Below are positions 21,174-29,820 of a stretch of DNA of 62,863 bases, in pieces. Position 1 is the stretch's first letter. Each line of letters begins with the position of its first letter. A program made the position numbers and the translations under genes. Source of the stretch: Paracoccus laeviglucosivorans (GTDB taxonomy: Bacteria; Pseudomonadota; Alphaproteobacteria; Rhodobacterales; Rhodobacteraceae); NCBI RefSeq assembly GCF_900182695.1, contig NZ_FXTK01000021.1, positions 1 through 62,863 of the forward strand, written 5' to 3'. A model generated the notes under the pieces. It was not told the DNA's origin and made no database searches. It worked only from the letters and a program-made list of their open reading frames with translations.

Positions 21174-22388
21174 ATGGCAGACGACATGCTGCATGTCATG
21201 GAATGGCACAACGGCGAAAAAGATTTTTCGCCTTTCTCAGATGCCGAAATGAAGCGACGCCAAGTCGATGTTCGGGGTTGGATGGCCGAAAACGACGTGG
21301 ATGCGGCGCTATTCACATCCTATCATTGCATCAACTATTACTCGGGCTGGCTTTACTGCTATTTCGGGCGCAAATACGGCATGGTGATCACCAACAATGC
21401 TGCGACCACGATCAGCGCGGGCATCGATGGCGGACAGCCGTGGCGGCGCAGTTTCGGCGGCAATGTCACCTATACCGACTGGCGGCGCGACAATTTCTAT
21501 CGTGCGGTCCGGCAGTTGACGCCCGGCGTCAAGCGGCTGGGGATCGAGTTCGACCACGTCAATCTGGACTATAGACGCCAACTTGAAGCGGCGCTTCCGG
21601 GCGTGGAACTTGTCGATATCGCCCAGCCCTCGATGTGGATGCGGTCGATCAAATCTGCCGAGGAGCACAAGCTTATCCGTGAAGGCGCGCGGATTTGTGA
21701 CGTGGGCGGCACGGCCTGTGCAGCGGCTGTCAAGGCAGGCGTGCCCGAGCATGAGGTTGCCATCGCCTCGACCAATGCCATGATCCGCGAGATCGCCAAT
21801 TCCTTTCCCTTCGTGGAATTGATGGACACCTGGACCTGGTTCCAGTCGGGCATCAATACCGATGGCGCGCATAATCCGGTCACGAACAAAAAGGTCCAGT
21901 CAGGCGAGATCCTGTCGCTGAACTGCTTTCCGATGATCTTTGGCTATTATACCGCGCTGGAACGGACCTTGTTCTGCGACCATGTGGATGATGCCAGTCT
22001 GGATATCTGGGAAAAGAACGTGGCCGTTCACCGCCGCGGGCTGGAATTGATCAAGCCTGGCGCGAAATGCAATGAGATCGCGCTTGAACTGAACGACATG
22101 TATCGTGGCTGGGATCTGCTGAAATACCGCAGCTTCGGCTATGGTCACAGTTTCGGTGTGCTGTCGCATTATTACGGCAGGGAAGCAGGGGTCGAGCTGC
22201 GCGAGGATATTGAAACCGAACTGAAGCCCGGCATGGTCGTCTCGATGGAGCCGATGGTGATGCTGCCCGCGGGGATGCCCGGCGCGGGCGGATATCGCGA
22301 ACATGACATCCTGATCGTGACTGAGGACGGCGCCGAGAATATCACCGGTTTCCCCTTTGGCCCCGAACACAACATCATCAGGAACTAG
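21174..22388 (+). CDS. Creatinase 2 (creatinase-family amidinohydrolase)
   Basis: A second creatinase-like enzyme of 404 aa. It keeps the key features: ISAGIDGGQPWRRSFG, TYTDWRRDNFY, TWTWFQSG, NTDGAHNPVT with candidate catalytic His233, FGYGHSFGVLSHYYGREAG and MVVSMEPMVML. Differences from the classical enzyme and from creatinase 1 include MWMRSIKSAEE in place of the usual MRMIKSAEE and a WLYCYFGRKYG variant. The start at 21174 follows GGGAGG at 8 nt; the frame stays open upstream to 21090. It may have a shifted substrate range, for example another N-methylated guanidino acid (inference), or be a back-up under different control. Confidence 0.87.
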   Translation: MADDMLHVMEWHNGEKDFSPFSDAEMKRRQVDVRGWMAENDVDAALFTSYHCINYYSGWLYCYFGRKYGMVITNNAATTISAGIDGGQPWRRSFGGNVTYTDWRRDNFYRAVRQLTPGVKRLGIEFDHVNLDYRRQLEAALPGVELVDIAQPSMWMRSIKSAEEHKLIREGARICDVGGTACAAAVKAGVPEHEVAIASTNAMIREIANSFPFVELMDTWTWFQSGINTDGAHNPVTNKKVQSGEILSLNCFPMIFGYYTALERTLFCDHVDDASLDIWEKNVAVHRRGLELIKPGAKCNEIALELNDMYRGWDLLKYRSFGYGHSFGVLSHYYGREAGVELREDIETELKPGMVVSMEPMVMLPAGMPGAGGYREHDILIVTEDGAENITGFPFGPEHNIIRN

Positions 22389-22402
22389 ACAGTATCGGAA
22401 AC

Positions 22403-22430
22403 GAACGGGCCTGCATCAGCGGGCCCGTTC
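22403..22430. terminator. Bidirectional terminator hairpin between creatinase 2 and creatininase
   Basis: GAACGGGCC (22403-22411) pairs with GGCCCGTTC (22422-22430) around a 10-nt loop in the 50-bp gap between two convergent genes. No strong T-run follows on either strand. Confidence 0.6.
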
Positions 22431-22438
22431 TATCATCA

Positions 22439-23212
22439 TCAGAATTCGGCGCGCAGGGCGCCCACCACGCCTTCGGTGCAGACCTTCAGCAGCAACTCGC
22501 CCTTTCCGGCAGTCGCCTCCTTGGGCGAGGACAGGGTGCCCGGTGTGGGCGTCCATTCGGGCTTGACCGGATAGACATCATAGGGCGGAAATGAGGCGGG
22601 GGTCACATCCACCGCGCGCGACAGGTCAACGAAATGCGGATAAAGTGCCAGCATCAGCGAGGTTTCCAGCACGCCGCCATGCTCTAGCGCCCAACCCGGA
22701 AAACCATCGGGATAAAGCCGGGCAATGTCATCCTCTCCGACGAAATCCCAATAGGACAGGACCAGGATCTTCATATCCGTGATCCCGTCCCAGCGCAGTT
22801 CGCGCAGTGCAAGGTCAATGCCCTCGATGATGAACCAGGAATTTTCGTAATGTCCGTTCACCAACCCGATCTTGCGAACGCCATGCCGCGCGAATTCCTT
22901 GATCACGTCGCGCAGCGAGGCGACAAGCGTCGCACCGTCAAGGCTGGTCGTGCCCGGAAAGTGATTGCCACCCCCCGATTTCTGGTGCGACTTGTAACCA
23001 TAGGTGAAAGGCGGTGCCACCAGCGCGTCGATCTCCAGCGCGGCACGGCGGGCGAATTCCGTCGGCAGCAGCACATCGACATGAAGCGGCATGTGATGTC
23101 CGTGTTGTTCCATCGCGCCCATCGGGATCAGGATCGGCGTTGTGCCATCTTTTACCGCATCATGATAATCCGGCCAGGCCAACTCAGAAGCAAATGCAGT
23201 TCTCTGCGGCAT
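22439..23212 (-). CDS. Creatininase (creatinine amidohydrolase)
   Basis: Cytosolic metal enzyme interconverting creatinine and creatine, the step before creatinase. The 257-aa sequence resembles Pseudomonas putida creatininase. Conserved metal ligands are visible at Glu35, His37, Asp46, His121 and Glu123 (PMGAMEQHGHH, HVDVLLPT, NGHYENS), and the substrate region SHQKSGGGNHFPGTTSLDG is intact. It converges on creatinase 2 and is divergent from a LysR regulator. Together with the creatinases it gives a complete creatinine-to-sarcosine-plus-urea route. No urease was recognised in the window. Confidence 0.93.
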   Translation of the reverse strand: MPQRTAFASELAWPDYHDAVKDGTTPILIPMGAMEQHGHHMPLHVDVLLPTEFARRAALEIDALVAPPFTYGYKSHQKSGGGNHFPGTTSLDGATLVASLRDVIKEFARHGVRKIGLVNGHYENSWFIIEGIDLALRELRWDGITDMKILVLSYWDFVGEDDIARLYPDGFPGWALEHGGVLETSLMLALYPHFVDLSRAVDVTPASFPPYDVYPVKPEWTPTPGTLSSPKEATAGKGELLLKVCTEGVVGALRAEF

Positions 23213-23283
23213 CGGGACATCCTTTTTGATGAATCTTCACCGCAAGTAGAAATTCCGATGGACGATAAATGAAATATATTGTG

Positions 23284-23299
23284 GCAATCCTTGGATTGC
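23284..23299. promoter_or_regulatory. Palindromic operator candidate before the creatininase-linked LysR gene
   Basis: GCAATCC-TT-GGATTGC is a perfect 7+2+7 inverted repeat ending 12 bp before the LysR start. It lies in the 99-bp divergent promoter shared with creatininase, a typical place for an autoregulatory LysR site. Confidence 0.45.
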
Positions 23300-23311
23300 G
23301 GGGGCAAATTC

Positions 23312-24205
23312 ATGGCAGGCATCACCAATCTTCCGACCGATCTGCTGCGCACGTTCATCGCGGTGGTGGAACTGGGCGGCCACTCTCGTGCAGGCGTCGC
23401 ACTGGGCCGCAGCCAGCCCGCAATTTCCTTGCAGATCCGGCGGCTTGAAGATCTGGTCCGCGCGCCCCTGCTGGCGCAGGAGGGCAGGGCCATCCTGCCA
23501 ACCCCTGCTGGTGAGGCATTGTTAAGCTATGCGCGGGAAATGGTGCGCATCAACGACGAGGCCGTCAGCTATTTCCACAGATCAGAGAAAACGGGCGTGC
23601 TGCGCATCGGGCTGCCGACCGACTATGCCGTTGCATTCCTGCAAAGCACGCTGACCCGATATATCCATGGGCATGCCGAAGTTGAACTTGAGGTCCATTG
23701 CGATCTTTCACGAGAATTGCATCAACATCTGCGCTCGGACGATCTGGACATTATCGTCGCCGTCATGTCGGGGGCAACCATGCCCTATCTTTCGCGCATG
23801 TGGACCGAACAACCGATCTGGGTCGCGGCAGAGGGGCTGTCGCTGCCCTCGCATAGCCCCATTCCCCTGGGGGCGCACCCGGAAGGGTGCGACTATCGGG
23901 CCCGGATGATCCAATCACTCGATGCCATCGAGCGCCGCTGGCGTATCGTATACACGAGCCCCGGTATCTCTGGGCTGCAGGCAGCCGTAGTGAACGGGCT
24001 TTGTGTGTCCGCGCTTACCCGGGCGACGCAATTGCCTGGGATGCGAATTCTGACCGAGGCGGACGGTTTTCCTGCGCTTGAGCCTTTGCGCGTCGGCCTG
24101 TTTTACAAGCACCCCCGATTGTCGGCGGCCGGGCTGCAGCTCGTCAGCGATCTCGTCGCAGATATGGAAAGCGTCGGGTCCGGCATCCATCCGGTTCCCG
24201 GCTAA
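23312..24205 (+). CDS. LysR-family transcriptional regulator
   Basis: A 297-aa LysR regulator: helix-turn-helix LLRTFIAVVELGGHSRAGVALGRSQPAISLQIRRLEDL, then a periplasmic-binding-like effector domain. I chose the ATG at 23312, since an upstream start at 23279 would add an unrelated leader. It is divergent from creatininase and immediately upstream of a polyamine-type ABC operon on the same strand (107-bp gap). It could therefore coordinate uptake and ring opening of creatinine (inference). Confidence 0.86.
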   Translation: MAGITNLPTDLLRTFIAVVELGGHSRAGVALGRSQPAISLQIRRLEDLVRAPLLAQEGRAILPTPAGEALLSYAREMVRINDEAVSYFHRSEKTGVLRIGLPTDYAVAFLQSTLTRYIHGHAEVELEVHCDLSRELHQHLRSDDLDIIVAVMSGATMPYLSRMWTEQPIWVAAEGLSLPSHSPIPLGAHPEGCDYRARMIQSLDAIERRWRIVYTSPGISGLQAAVVNGLCVSALTRATQLPGMRILTEADGFPALEPLRVGLFYKHPRLSAAGLQLVSDLVADMESVGSGIHPVPG

Positions 24206-24312
24206 GGCGATAACCGGCGCAAATAGCACGATTGCAAGAACAGATTTTGCATCGGCGATGGCATCTCCTAGCCTTGTCCAGGAACAAAAAAACAACATGA
24301 CAGGGTGATGAT

Positions 24313-25437
24313 ATGACTTTGATAAACGGGGGCAGCCCCGGCCTTTCAAGGCGCGCAGCCTTGGCACTGGGGGCCGCTGCACTGGCGACGCCGATGTTGT
24401 CGCGGCGTGCCTTCGCTGCACCAACCGAACTGACGATGCTGGCCTGGTATGGCCATGCGGAACCTGACATCGTTGCCGAGTTCGAGGCCGAACGGAATGT
24501 CAAGTTTGTCCCGAAATACTATACCGGCGGCGACAATATGCTGGGGCTGATCTCGCAAAGCCCGCCCGGCACCTTTGACGTGATCCTGTCGGATGCCGAA
24601 TATGTCCAACAATTGAACTCTGCGGGCTATATCGAGGCGCTGGACCCCGCCGACTATCCGTTCGACGAATTCTTCCCCGAATTCCAGCATTTCCCCGGCC
24701 ATTGGGACGGCGATACGCTGTATTCGGTCATTACCCGCTTCGGCTTTCTGGGCGTGGCTTACAACACCGACGCGCTGACCGAGGCGCAGGCTTCGACCTA
24801 TGACGTGTTCTGGGATCCTGCGCTGAAAGGCAAGGTCGGACATTTCGACTGGCATCTGCCCAATCTGGGCCAGATCAGCCTGCTGAATGGCAATGCCAGC
24901 CCCTATGACATCGACCCGACGGCTTGGGATGCGGTCAAGGAAAAGACGATGACGCTGCGGCCGCAAGTCGGCGGCTTCTTTGATTATGGTGGCACTTTTT
25001 CTTCGTTGAACAATGGGCAGATGCTTGCCTTTGCGGGCATCGGCGACTGGATCACCGGCACGCTGGAACGCAACGGCGCCAAGGTCCGCAGCGTGATCCC
25101 CGAACAGGGAGGATTGCAGTTCACCGAAAGCTTCTCGATCGGCAAAGGATCAAGCAAGGCTGAACTGGCGAAAGAGTGGATCCAGTACGTCACCTCGGCC
25201 AAGGGACAGGCAAAATCGGCGCAGATGGCCGCCTATCCCTGCATCGTCCCCAGCCAGAAGGGCTGGGAGGTGCTGAATGCCGAAAATCCGGCCGAGGCCA
25301 AACGTCAGGGCATGGTCGAGGGTCCAGGCAGCGCCATCGATCTGATCCGCTCGGGTCGCATCAAGTATCGTCAGCTTCTAGTCCAGCAGTCGCTGGAAGA
25401 GTGGAACGACTTCTGGTCGGACTACAAGGGCGCCTGA
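24313..25437 (+). CDS. Tat-exported PotD-type substrate-binding protein
   Basis: Solute-binding protein of 374 aa for the downstream ABC transporter. It has a twin-arginine leader (LSRRAALALGAAALATPML) rather than a plain Sec signal, so it is probably folded before export. The mature part has PotD-family features such as FDVILSDAEYVQQL, YNTDALTE and FWDPALKGKVGHFDWHLPN. The start at 24313 follows AGGGTGATG. Neighbouring creatininase and creatinases point to creatinine, creatine or another guanidino compound as ligand; spermidine/putrescine is the family default. Confidence 0.85.
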   Translation: MTLINGGSPGLSRRAALALGAAALATPMLSRRAFAAPTELTMLAWYGHAEPDIVAEFEAERNVKFVPKYYTGGDNMLGLISQSPPGTFDVILSDAEYVQQLNSAGYIEALDPADYPFDEFFPEFQHFPGHWDGDTLYSVITRFGFLGVAYNTDALTEAQASTYDVFWDPALKGKVGHFDWHLPNLGQISLLNGNASPYDIDPTAWDAVKEKTMTLRPQVGGFFDYGGTFSSLNNGQMLAFAGIGDWITGTLERNGAKVRSVIPEQGGLQFTESFSIGKGSSKAELAKEWIQYVTSAKGQAKSAQMAAYPCIVPSQKGWEVLNAENPAEAKRQGMVEGPGSAIDLIRSGRIKYRQLLVQQSLEEWNDFWSDYKGA

Positions 25438-25496
25438 CGCCGGATGACAGGGCAGGCGGAGGTTCCGCCCGCCGCACCCCAAGCCCGGAGGTTTTG

Positions 25497-26339
25497 ATGC
25501 GCCGCCACGTGTCACTTTATGGCCTGACCGTTTCGCTGCCCCTGCTGATCTGGCAGCTGCTGTTCTTCGTATTCCCGCTGGTCTTTCTGATCGCGCTCAG
25601 CTTCTGGACGGTGCGGAATTTTCGCATGCAGCCGGATTTCGACACGGTCAACTGGATCACCATGTATGGCCGGGGGATCTTTTGGCAGGCCTATGCCACC
25701 ACGCTGGCGCTCGCCACCATGGCTGCGGTGCTGACCAGCATATTCGCCTTTCCCTGTGCCTATGCCATCGCCTTCAAGCTGCCCGAACGCGCGCAACGCT
25801 GGGCGATCATGCTGATGGTGATCCCGTTCTTTACCAGCTATCTGGTGCGGATCTATTCCTGGCAGGTCTTTCTGTCGGACGCGGGCATCATCAACGTCAT
25901 GCTGGGCTGGATCGGGCTGGGGCCTTACGGCTTGCTGAACACGCCCGGCGCGACCCTGCTGGGCTATGTCACGCTGGCGCTGCCCTTGGTTGTGCTGCTG
26001 CAGCTTTTCAGCCTGATCTTCATCGACCGCACGCTGGTCGAGGCCGCGCATAACATGCGCTGCGGCCGCCTGAGGACGGTGTTCGAGGTGATCGTGCCAT
26101 CGGCCCGCGTCGGTCTGGTGATCGCGGGGCTGTTCGCCTTCATCCTGTCTTTTGGCGATTTCGTCAGCCCGATCTATCTGGGCGGCGGCGATCCGACGAC
26201 GCTGTCGATCCTGATCACCGACACCACGAAATCCGGCCAGCAATGGCCGCGCGCGGCGGTGATTGCGCTGACCATGATCGTGACGCTGATGATCGTGGCC
26301 TTCTTGTCCATCCGCTTTGCCTATCGGGGACGCAAATGA
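25497..26339 (+). CDS. PotB-type ABC permease
   Basis: Inner-membrane permease of 280 aa with about six helices (first GLTVSLPLLIWQLLFFVFPLV) and the coupling loop EAAHNMRCGRLRTVFEVIVP. It ends with the next start overlapping its stop. The start at 25497 was chosen for GGAGGTTTTG directly upstream. An open frame reaches back into the binding-protein gene but is not needed. It pairs with the following permease as the heterodimeric channel. Confidence 0.88.
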   Translation: MRRHVSLYGLTVSLPLLIWQLLFFVFPLVFLIALSFWTVRNFRMQPDFDTVNWITMYGRGIFWQAYATTLALATMAAVLTSIFAFPCAYAIAFKLPERAQRWAIMLMVIPFFTSYLVRIYSWQVFLSDAGIINVMLGWIGLGPYGLLNTPGATLLGYVTLALPLVVLLQLFSLIFIDRTLVEAAHNMRCGRLRTVFEVIVPSARVGLVIAGLFAFILSFGDFVSPIYLGGGDPTTLSILITDTTKSGQQWPRAAVIALTMIVTLMIVAFLSIRFAYRGRK

Positions 26340-27151
26340 ATCAGGAAAATCAGGCCAACCGCAACCCTTGGGTCAGTGGCGCGCTGAAGCTTTATGTCGT
26401 GCTGGCCTATCTGTTCATCTTCGCGCCAATACTGGCCAGTTTTGTCTTTTCCTTCAACTCGGACCGCTTTCCGACCATCCCGCTGGGGCATTTCTCGACC
26501 GAATGGTATCGGGCGGTCGCCGCCGATCCGCTGGTCTGGGAGGGCCTGCGCAACACGCTGCTGGTGGGCGTCGTGGTGGGCGTGATCTCGACCGCACTTG
26601 GTTTCGGGGCGGCATACACAGACTATCGCTACAGCTTCATGGGTAAGCAGCTATACATGGCCCTGGCGTTGCTGCCGCCGACCATTCCCGTGGTCATCAT
26701 GGGGCTTGCGATGCTGGCCTTCCTGTCGCGGCTGAACCTGTCAGGCGACGCGCTGGCCGTCATCATTGCCCATGTCGTGATCTGCGCCCCTTTTGCCATG
26801 GCGGTAATCCGGCTGCGGCTGTCGCAGATGGATCCGTCCCTTGAACCCGCAGCGTGGAATCTGGGCGCATCGGAATGGGCGACGATGCGCCATGTCATCG
26901 TCCCTTTTTGCCGACCGGCTATCTTGGGTGCGCTGTTCGTGACCATGGCGGTGTCTTTCGACGAATTCGCCATCGCTTGGTTCGTCAGCGGTCTGAATGA
27001 GACCTTGCCCGTCAAGGTGCTGGGCTTTCTGCAAGGCCAAGTCAGCCCGCGCATCAACGCCATCGGCACTTTCGTCTTTGTCATCTCGATGACGCTTTTG
27101 ATCCTAGCGCAGCTGCTTTTGGGCCGCACCGCCGCCAAAGACAAGGAATGA
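26336..27151 (+). CDS. PotC-type ABC permease
   Basis: Second permease subunit, 271 aa, six predicted helices, with the coupling loop LEPAAWNLGASEWATMRHVIVPF. Its ATG at 26336 overlaps the stop of the preceding permease (ATGA), and its own stop overlaps the ATPase start the same way, so the three genes are translationally coupled. FDEFAIAWFVSG near the end is typical of spermidine/putrescine-type PotC proteins. Confidence 0.88.
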   Translation: MNQENQANRNPWVSGALKLYVVLAYLFIFAPILASFVFSFNSDRFPTIPLGHFSTEWYRAVAADPLVWEGLRNTLLVGVVVGVISTALGFGAAYTDYRYSFMGKQLYMALALLPPTIPVVIMGLAMLAFLSRLNLSGDALAVIIAHVVICAPFAMAVIRLRLSQMDPSLEPAAWNLGASEWATMRHVIVPFCRPAILGALFVTMAVSFDEFAIAWFVSGLNETLPVKVLGFLQGQVSPRINAIGTFVFVISMTLLILAQLLLGRTAAKDKE

Positions 27152-28245
27152 CCTTCATGACCCAAGCGCCCCTTGTTTCCTTCGAAGGCGTCGTCAAGCG
27201 GTTCGGTTCGTATACCGCCGTCCAGAAAATCGACTTGGACATCTCGCAGGGCGAATTTCTGGCCCTGATGGGCTCGTCGGGCTGTGGTAAGACGACCACC
27301 CTGCGGATGCTGGCCGGGCTTGAGGCACCGACCGAGGGCGTGATCCGGCTGTCGGGCCAGCCCATCAACGATCTGCCCAGTTGGTCGCGCGACACGCCGA
27401 TGGTCTGGCAAAGCTTGGCCCTGTTCCCATTCCTGAACGTGGTCGAGAATGTGGAATTCGCCTTGAAAATGCGCGGCATGGGCAAGGCCGACCGCCGGCG
27501 CCGGGCGGAGCAGTGGCTGGACCGGATGCAGATCGCCGAATTCGCGGGGCGCAATATCAGCCAGCTTTCGGGGGGCCAGCGGCAGCGCGTCGCGCTGGCC
27601 CGATCGCTGGTGGTGGAACCCAAGATTCTGCTTCTGGACGAACCGCTGTCGGCGCTTGATGCGGCGCTGAAGGTAAGGATGCAGTCGGTGCTGAAGAACC
27701 TTCAGCGTGAGACGGGCATCACCTTTGTCTATGTCACCCACAGCCAGTCCGAGGCGTTTTCGATGGCCGACCGCGTGGTGATCATGAGCCGCGGCAAGGT
27801 CGAGCAGATCGGCACGCCTCGGGACATCTATCGCGCGCCCCGCAGCCGTTTCGTCGCGGACTTTCTAGGCTCGTCGAACATATTTTCCGGCGAGCTTGCG
27901 CGGGATGCGCAGGGGCGCCCGACCATCGTCACCGACAGCGGCGATTTCATTCTGCCAGGCGTCGGCGCCCCCGGCATCGAAGGTCAGAAATCCAGCCTGA
28001 CGGTATTGGACACGCGGATGCAGGTCCATGCCGACGCGCCACAGGATGTCCAGAACTCGGTCGCAGCACGCATGGTCGGAGAGGAGTTCACCGGCGCAAC
28101 CGCGACGATCTACTTCGAGACCCAAAGCGGGCAGGAAGTTCGCGTGCAGAAAACGCATGAGGAACTGGCCGGCCTGGATCTGCAGATAGGCCAGCTTTTT
28201 CATTTGTCATGGTCGCCTTCCGATGGGCATTTGGTCAATGAATAA
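27148..28245 (+). CDS. PotA-type ABC transporter ATPase
   Basis: ATPase of 365 aa with Walker A GSSGCGKTT, signature LSGGQRQR, Walker B ILLLDEPLSALD, switch YVTHSQSEA and a C-terminal TOBE-like regulatory domain (~280-360). The start at 27148 overlaps the upstream stop; an alternative ATG nine bases later would be equally good. It is the last gene of the four-gene operon of a complete import system in the creatinine block. Confidence 0.88.
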   Translation: MTFMTQAPLVSFEGVVKRFGSYTAVQKIDLDISQGEFLALMGSSGCGKTTTLRMLAGLEAPTEGVIRLSGQPINDLPSWSRDTPMVWQSLALFPFLNVVENVEFALKMRGMGKADRRRRAEQWLDRMQIAEFAGRNISQLSGGQRQRVALARSLVVEPKILLLDEPLSALDAALKVRMQSVLKNLQRETGITFVYVTHSQSEAFSMADRVVIMSRGKVEQIGTPRDIYRAPRSRFVADFLGSSNIFSGELARDAQGRPTIVTDSGDFILPGVGAPGIEGQKSSLTVLDTRMQVHADAPQDVQNSVAARMVGEEFTGATATIYFETQSGQEVRVQKTHEELAGLDLQIGQLFHLSWSPSDGHLVNE

Positions 28246-28811
28246 CCCGAAAACACCCCCTCCCGATGCGGGCCAGCCCCGCCTGTCGCAAGCCAGCCTA
28301 CACAGTTTTCTGTGGGCGGGTCGGCTAGGGCCGATCTGGCTTTCGGATGCGCCTCAGCCAAATCAAGGGGTCATCTCTTTTCGAAGGCTGCCGCTGAGAT
28401 GGAGCACCGTCCGGGCGCTGCGTTTTCCATTTCGGGCGCATTTTCAGGCGCTGCGGCGGGAAATCGGTTGGCTTCCAGGCCGCGAGGCTAAATCACGTTC
28501 TACCGCTCGGTGGGCAGGAAAAGTCTGAAAGCCCGAGCGTGGCGCGGGCAAAAAACGGTCGGCAGAGCGCACTTCGCTCGTCGTGACTGACATTGCTATT
28601 TTTCATCGCTGGCTACGCAGATAAGCTCAATTATCGAGATATTCGCGGTTTTTTCAGGCGCTGTCATGAGCATGGCATAATGCTGACTGGCAGATCGGCC
28701 AGGGCGTCGCATTCCATTCTGCGACGCCGATCTGTGCTGATGTGCAAGCTCGACGGCACTCGCGACGGCGATACCAGGGGCACGCCGCCGCGGTCCATCA
28801 TGAACGGGATG
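28246..28811. other. 566-bp gap between convergent operons; hairpins only
   Basis: No supportable gene. CACAG-TTTT-CTGTG at 28301-28314 is a small hairpin soon after the ATPase gene. At 28691-28734 a long inverted repeat pairs CAGATC plus GGCGTCGC with GCGACGCC plus GATCTG, with a 6-nt bulge on the left arm; it lies downstream of the ureohydrolase gene and may end its transcript. TTTTCAGGCGCTG occurs twice, near 28440 and near 28653, which hints at an old duplication. Confidence 0.45.
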
Positions 28812-29780
28812 TTATGCCTTGGCCCGCTCGGATCGTGCGTGGAAAATGAACCCAATGAAGTTCAGCAGAACCTGCGCCGCAAGGATCGCGGTGCCGCCGG
28901 TGTGGTCGTAATCGGGCGCGACCTCGACCAGATCGATGCCGACCACCTCGTTGCGGTTCGCCAAGGCCTGCAACATCTCCAGCACCTCGTAATAGACGAA
29001 GCCGCCATGGCTGGGCGTGCCCGTGCCCGGAGCGATCGAGGGGCAAAAGCCGTCGATGTCGATGGTGACATAGACCCGCGCGCCCGCAGGGATCCGCTCG
29101 ATCACCGCCTTGGCCCCAAGCGCCCGCATCTGCCGCACCGACAGAATGTCCGAGCCCATGCTGCGAGCGGCCTCGTAGCCCTCTTTCGCGGTGGATGAGA
29201 CGTTGCGGATGCCAACCTGCGTCAACCCGGTGACATAGGATTTTTCTGCCGCGCGGCGCATCGGGTTGCCGTGGCCGTTCCGCACGCCGTGCCGTTCGTC
29301 GACGAAATCCAGATGCGCGTCGATTTGCAGGACGTGGATGTCGCCCCGTCCCTCGAATGCCTCGATACAGGGGATATTGATCGAGTGGTCGCCGCCGATC
29401 ACCACCGGCAGTGCCCCGGCATCCAGAATGGCCTTCACGCCGGTCTTGATGCTAGCATGGCTGGCGGTGGTGTCGGTGTGGACGATGTCGGCATCGCCGA
29501 TATCGACGATACGCACATCGCTGTCCAGATAGGTGCAGTCGTCTTCGTGATCATAGGCCCCGGCATGGCCAAAGCTGAACAGGGTCGATGCCTCGCGCAC
29601 CGCGCGCGGCCCGAACCGGGCCCCGGCGCGAAACTGGGTGCCGAAATCGAACGGCGCACCAAGGATGGCCACATCGGCGTCGATCTGGCTCCAGTCGGCG
29701 ACATAGGGGCGTTTGCCGAAGGTCGCGATCCCGACAAAAGGCAGGTTCAGGCGGCCGGACTGATAAGTATGGGCGGTCAT
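28812..29780 (-). CDS. Agmatinase/arginase-family ureohydrolase
   Basis: Dinuclear-manganese enzyme removing urea from a guanidino compound. The 322-aa protein carries the metal motifs GGDHSI, DAHLDF and DIDG and the family loop APGTGTPSHGG. The usual DxDxxDP signature reads DIDGFCPS here, replacing the common Asp by Cys; that Asp is not one of the metal ligands. In a creatinine/guanidino block, substrates such as guanidinoacetate, guanidinobutyrate or guanidine are as plausible as agmatine. It is followed upstream by an MFS carrier gene 40 bp away in the same operon. The product assignment beyond ureohydrolase is inference. Confidence 0.85.
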   Translation of the reverse strand: MTAHTYQSGRLNLPFVGIATFGKRPYVADWSQIDADVAILGAPFDFGTQFRAGARFGPRAVREASTLFSFGHAGAYDHEDDCTYLDSDVRIVDIGDADIVHTDTTASHASIKTGVKAILDAGALPVVIGGDHSINIPCIEAFEGRGDIHVLQIDAHLDFVDERHGVRNGHGNPMRRAAEKSYVTGLTQVGIRNVSSTAKEGYEAARSMGSDILSVRQMRALGAKAVIERIPAGARVYVTIDIDGFCPSIAPGTGTPSHGGFVYYEVLEMLQALANRNEVVGIDLVEVAPDYDHTGGTAILAAQVLLNFIGFIFHARSERAKA

Positions 29781-29820
29781 GTCTAGATGTCCTTTGGAAA
29801 GTTAAGGCAGCGCGGGGGCG

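Noticed and set aside
28593..29198. Plus-strand gene in the gap after the ABC ATPase
   Set aside because: It extends antisense into the ureohydrolase gene and shows no motif; the non-overlapping part is too short to judge.
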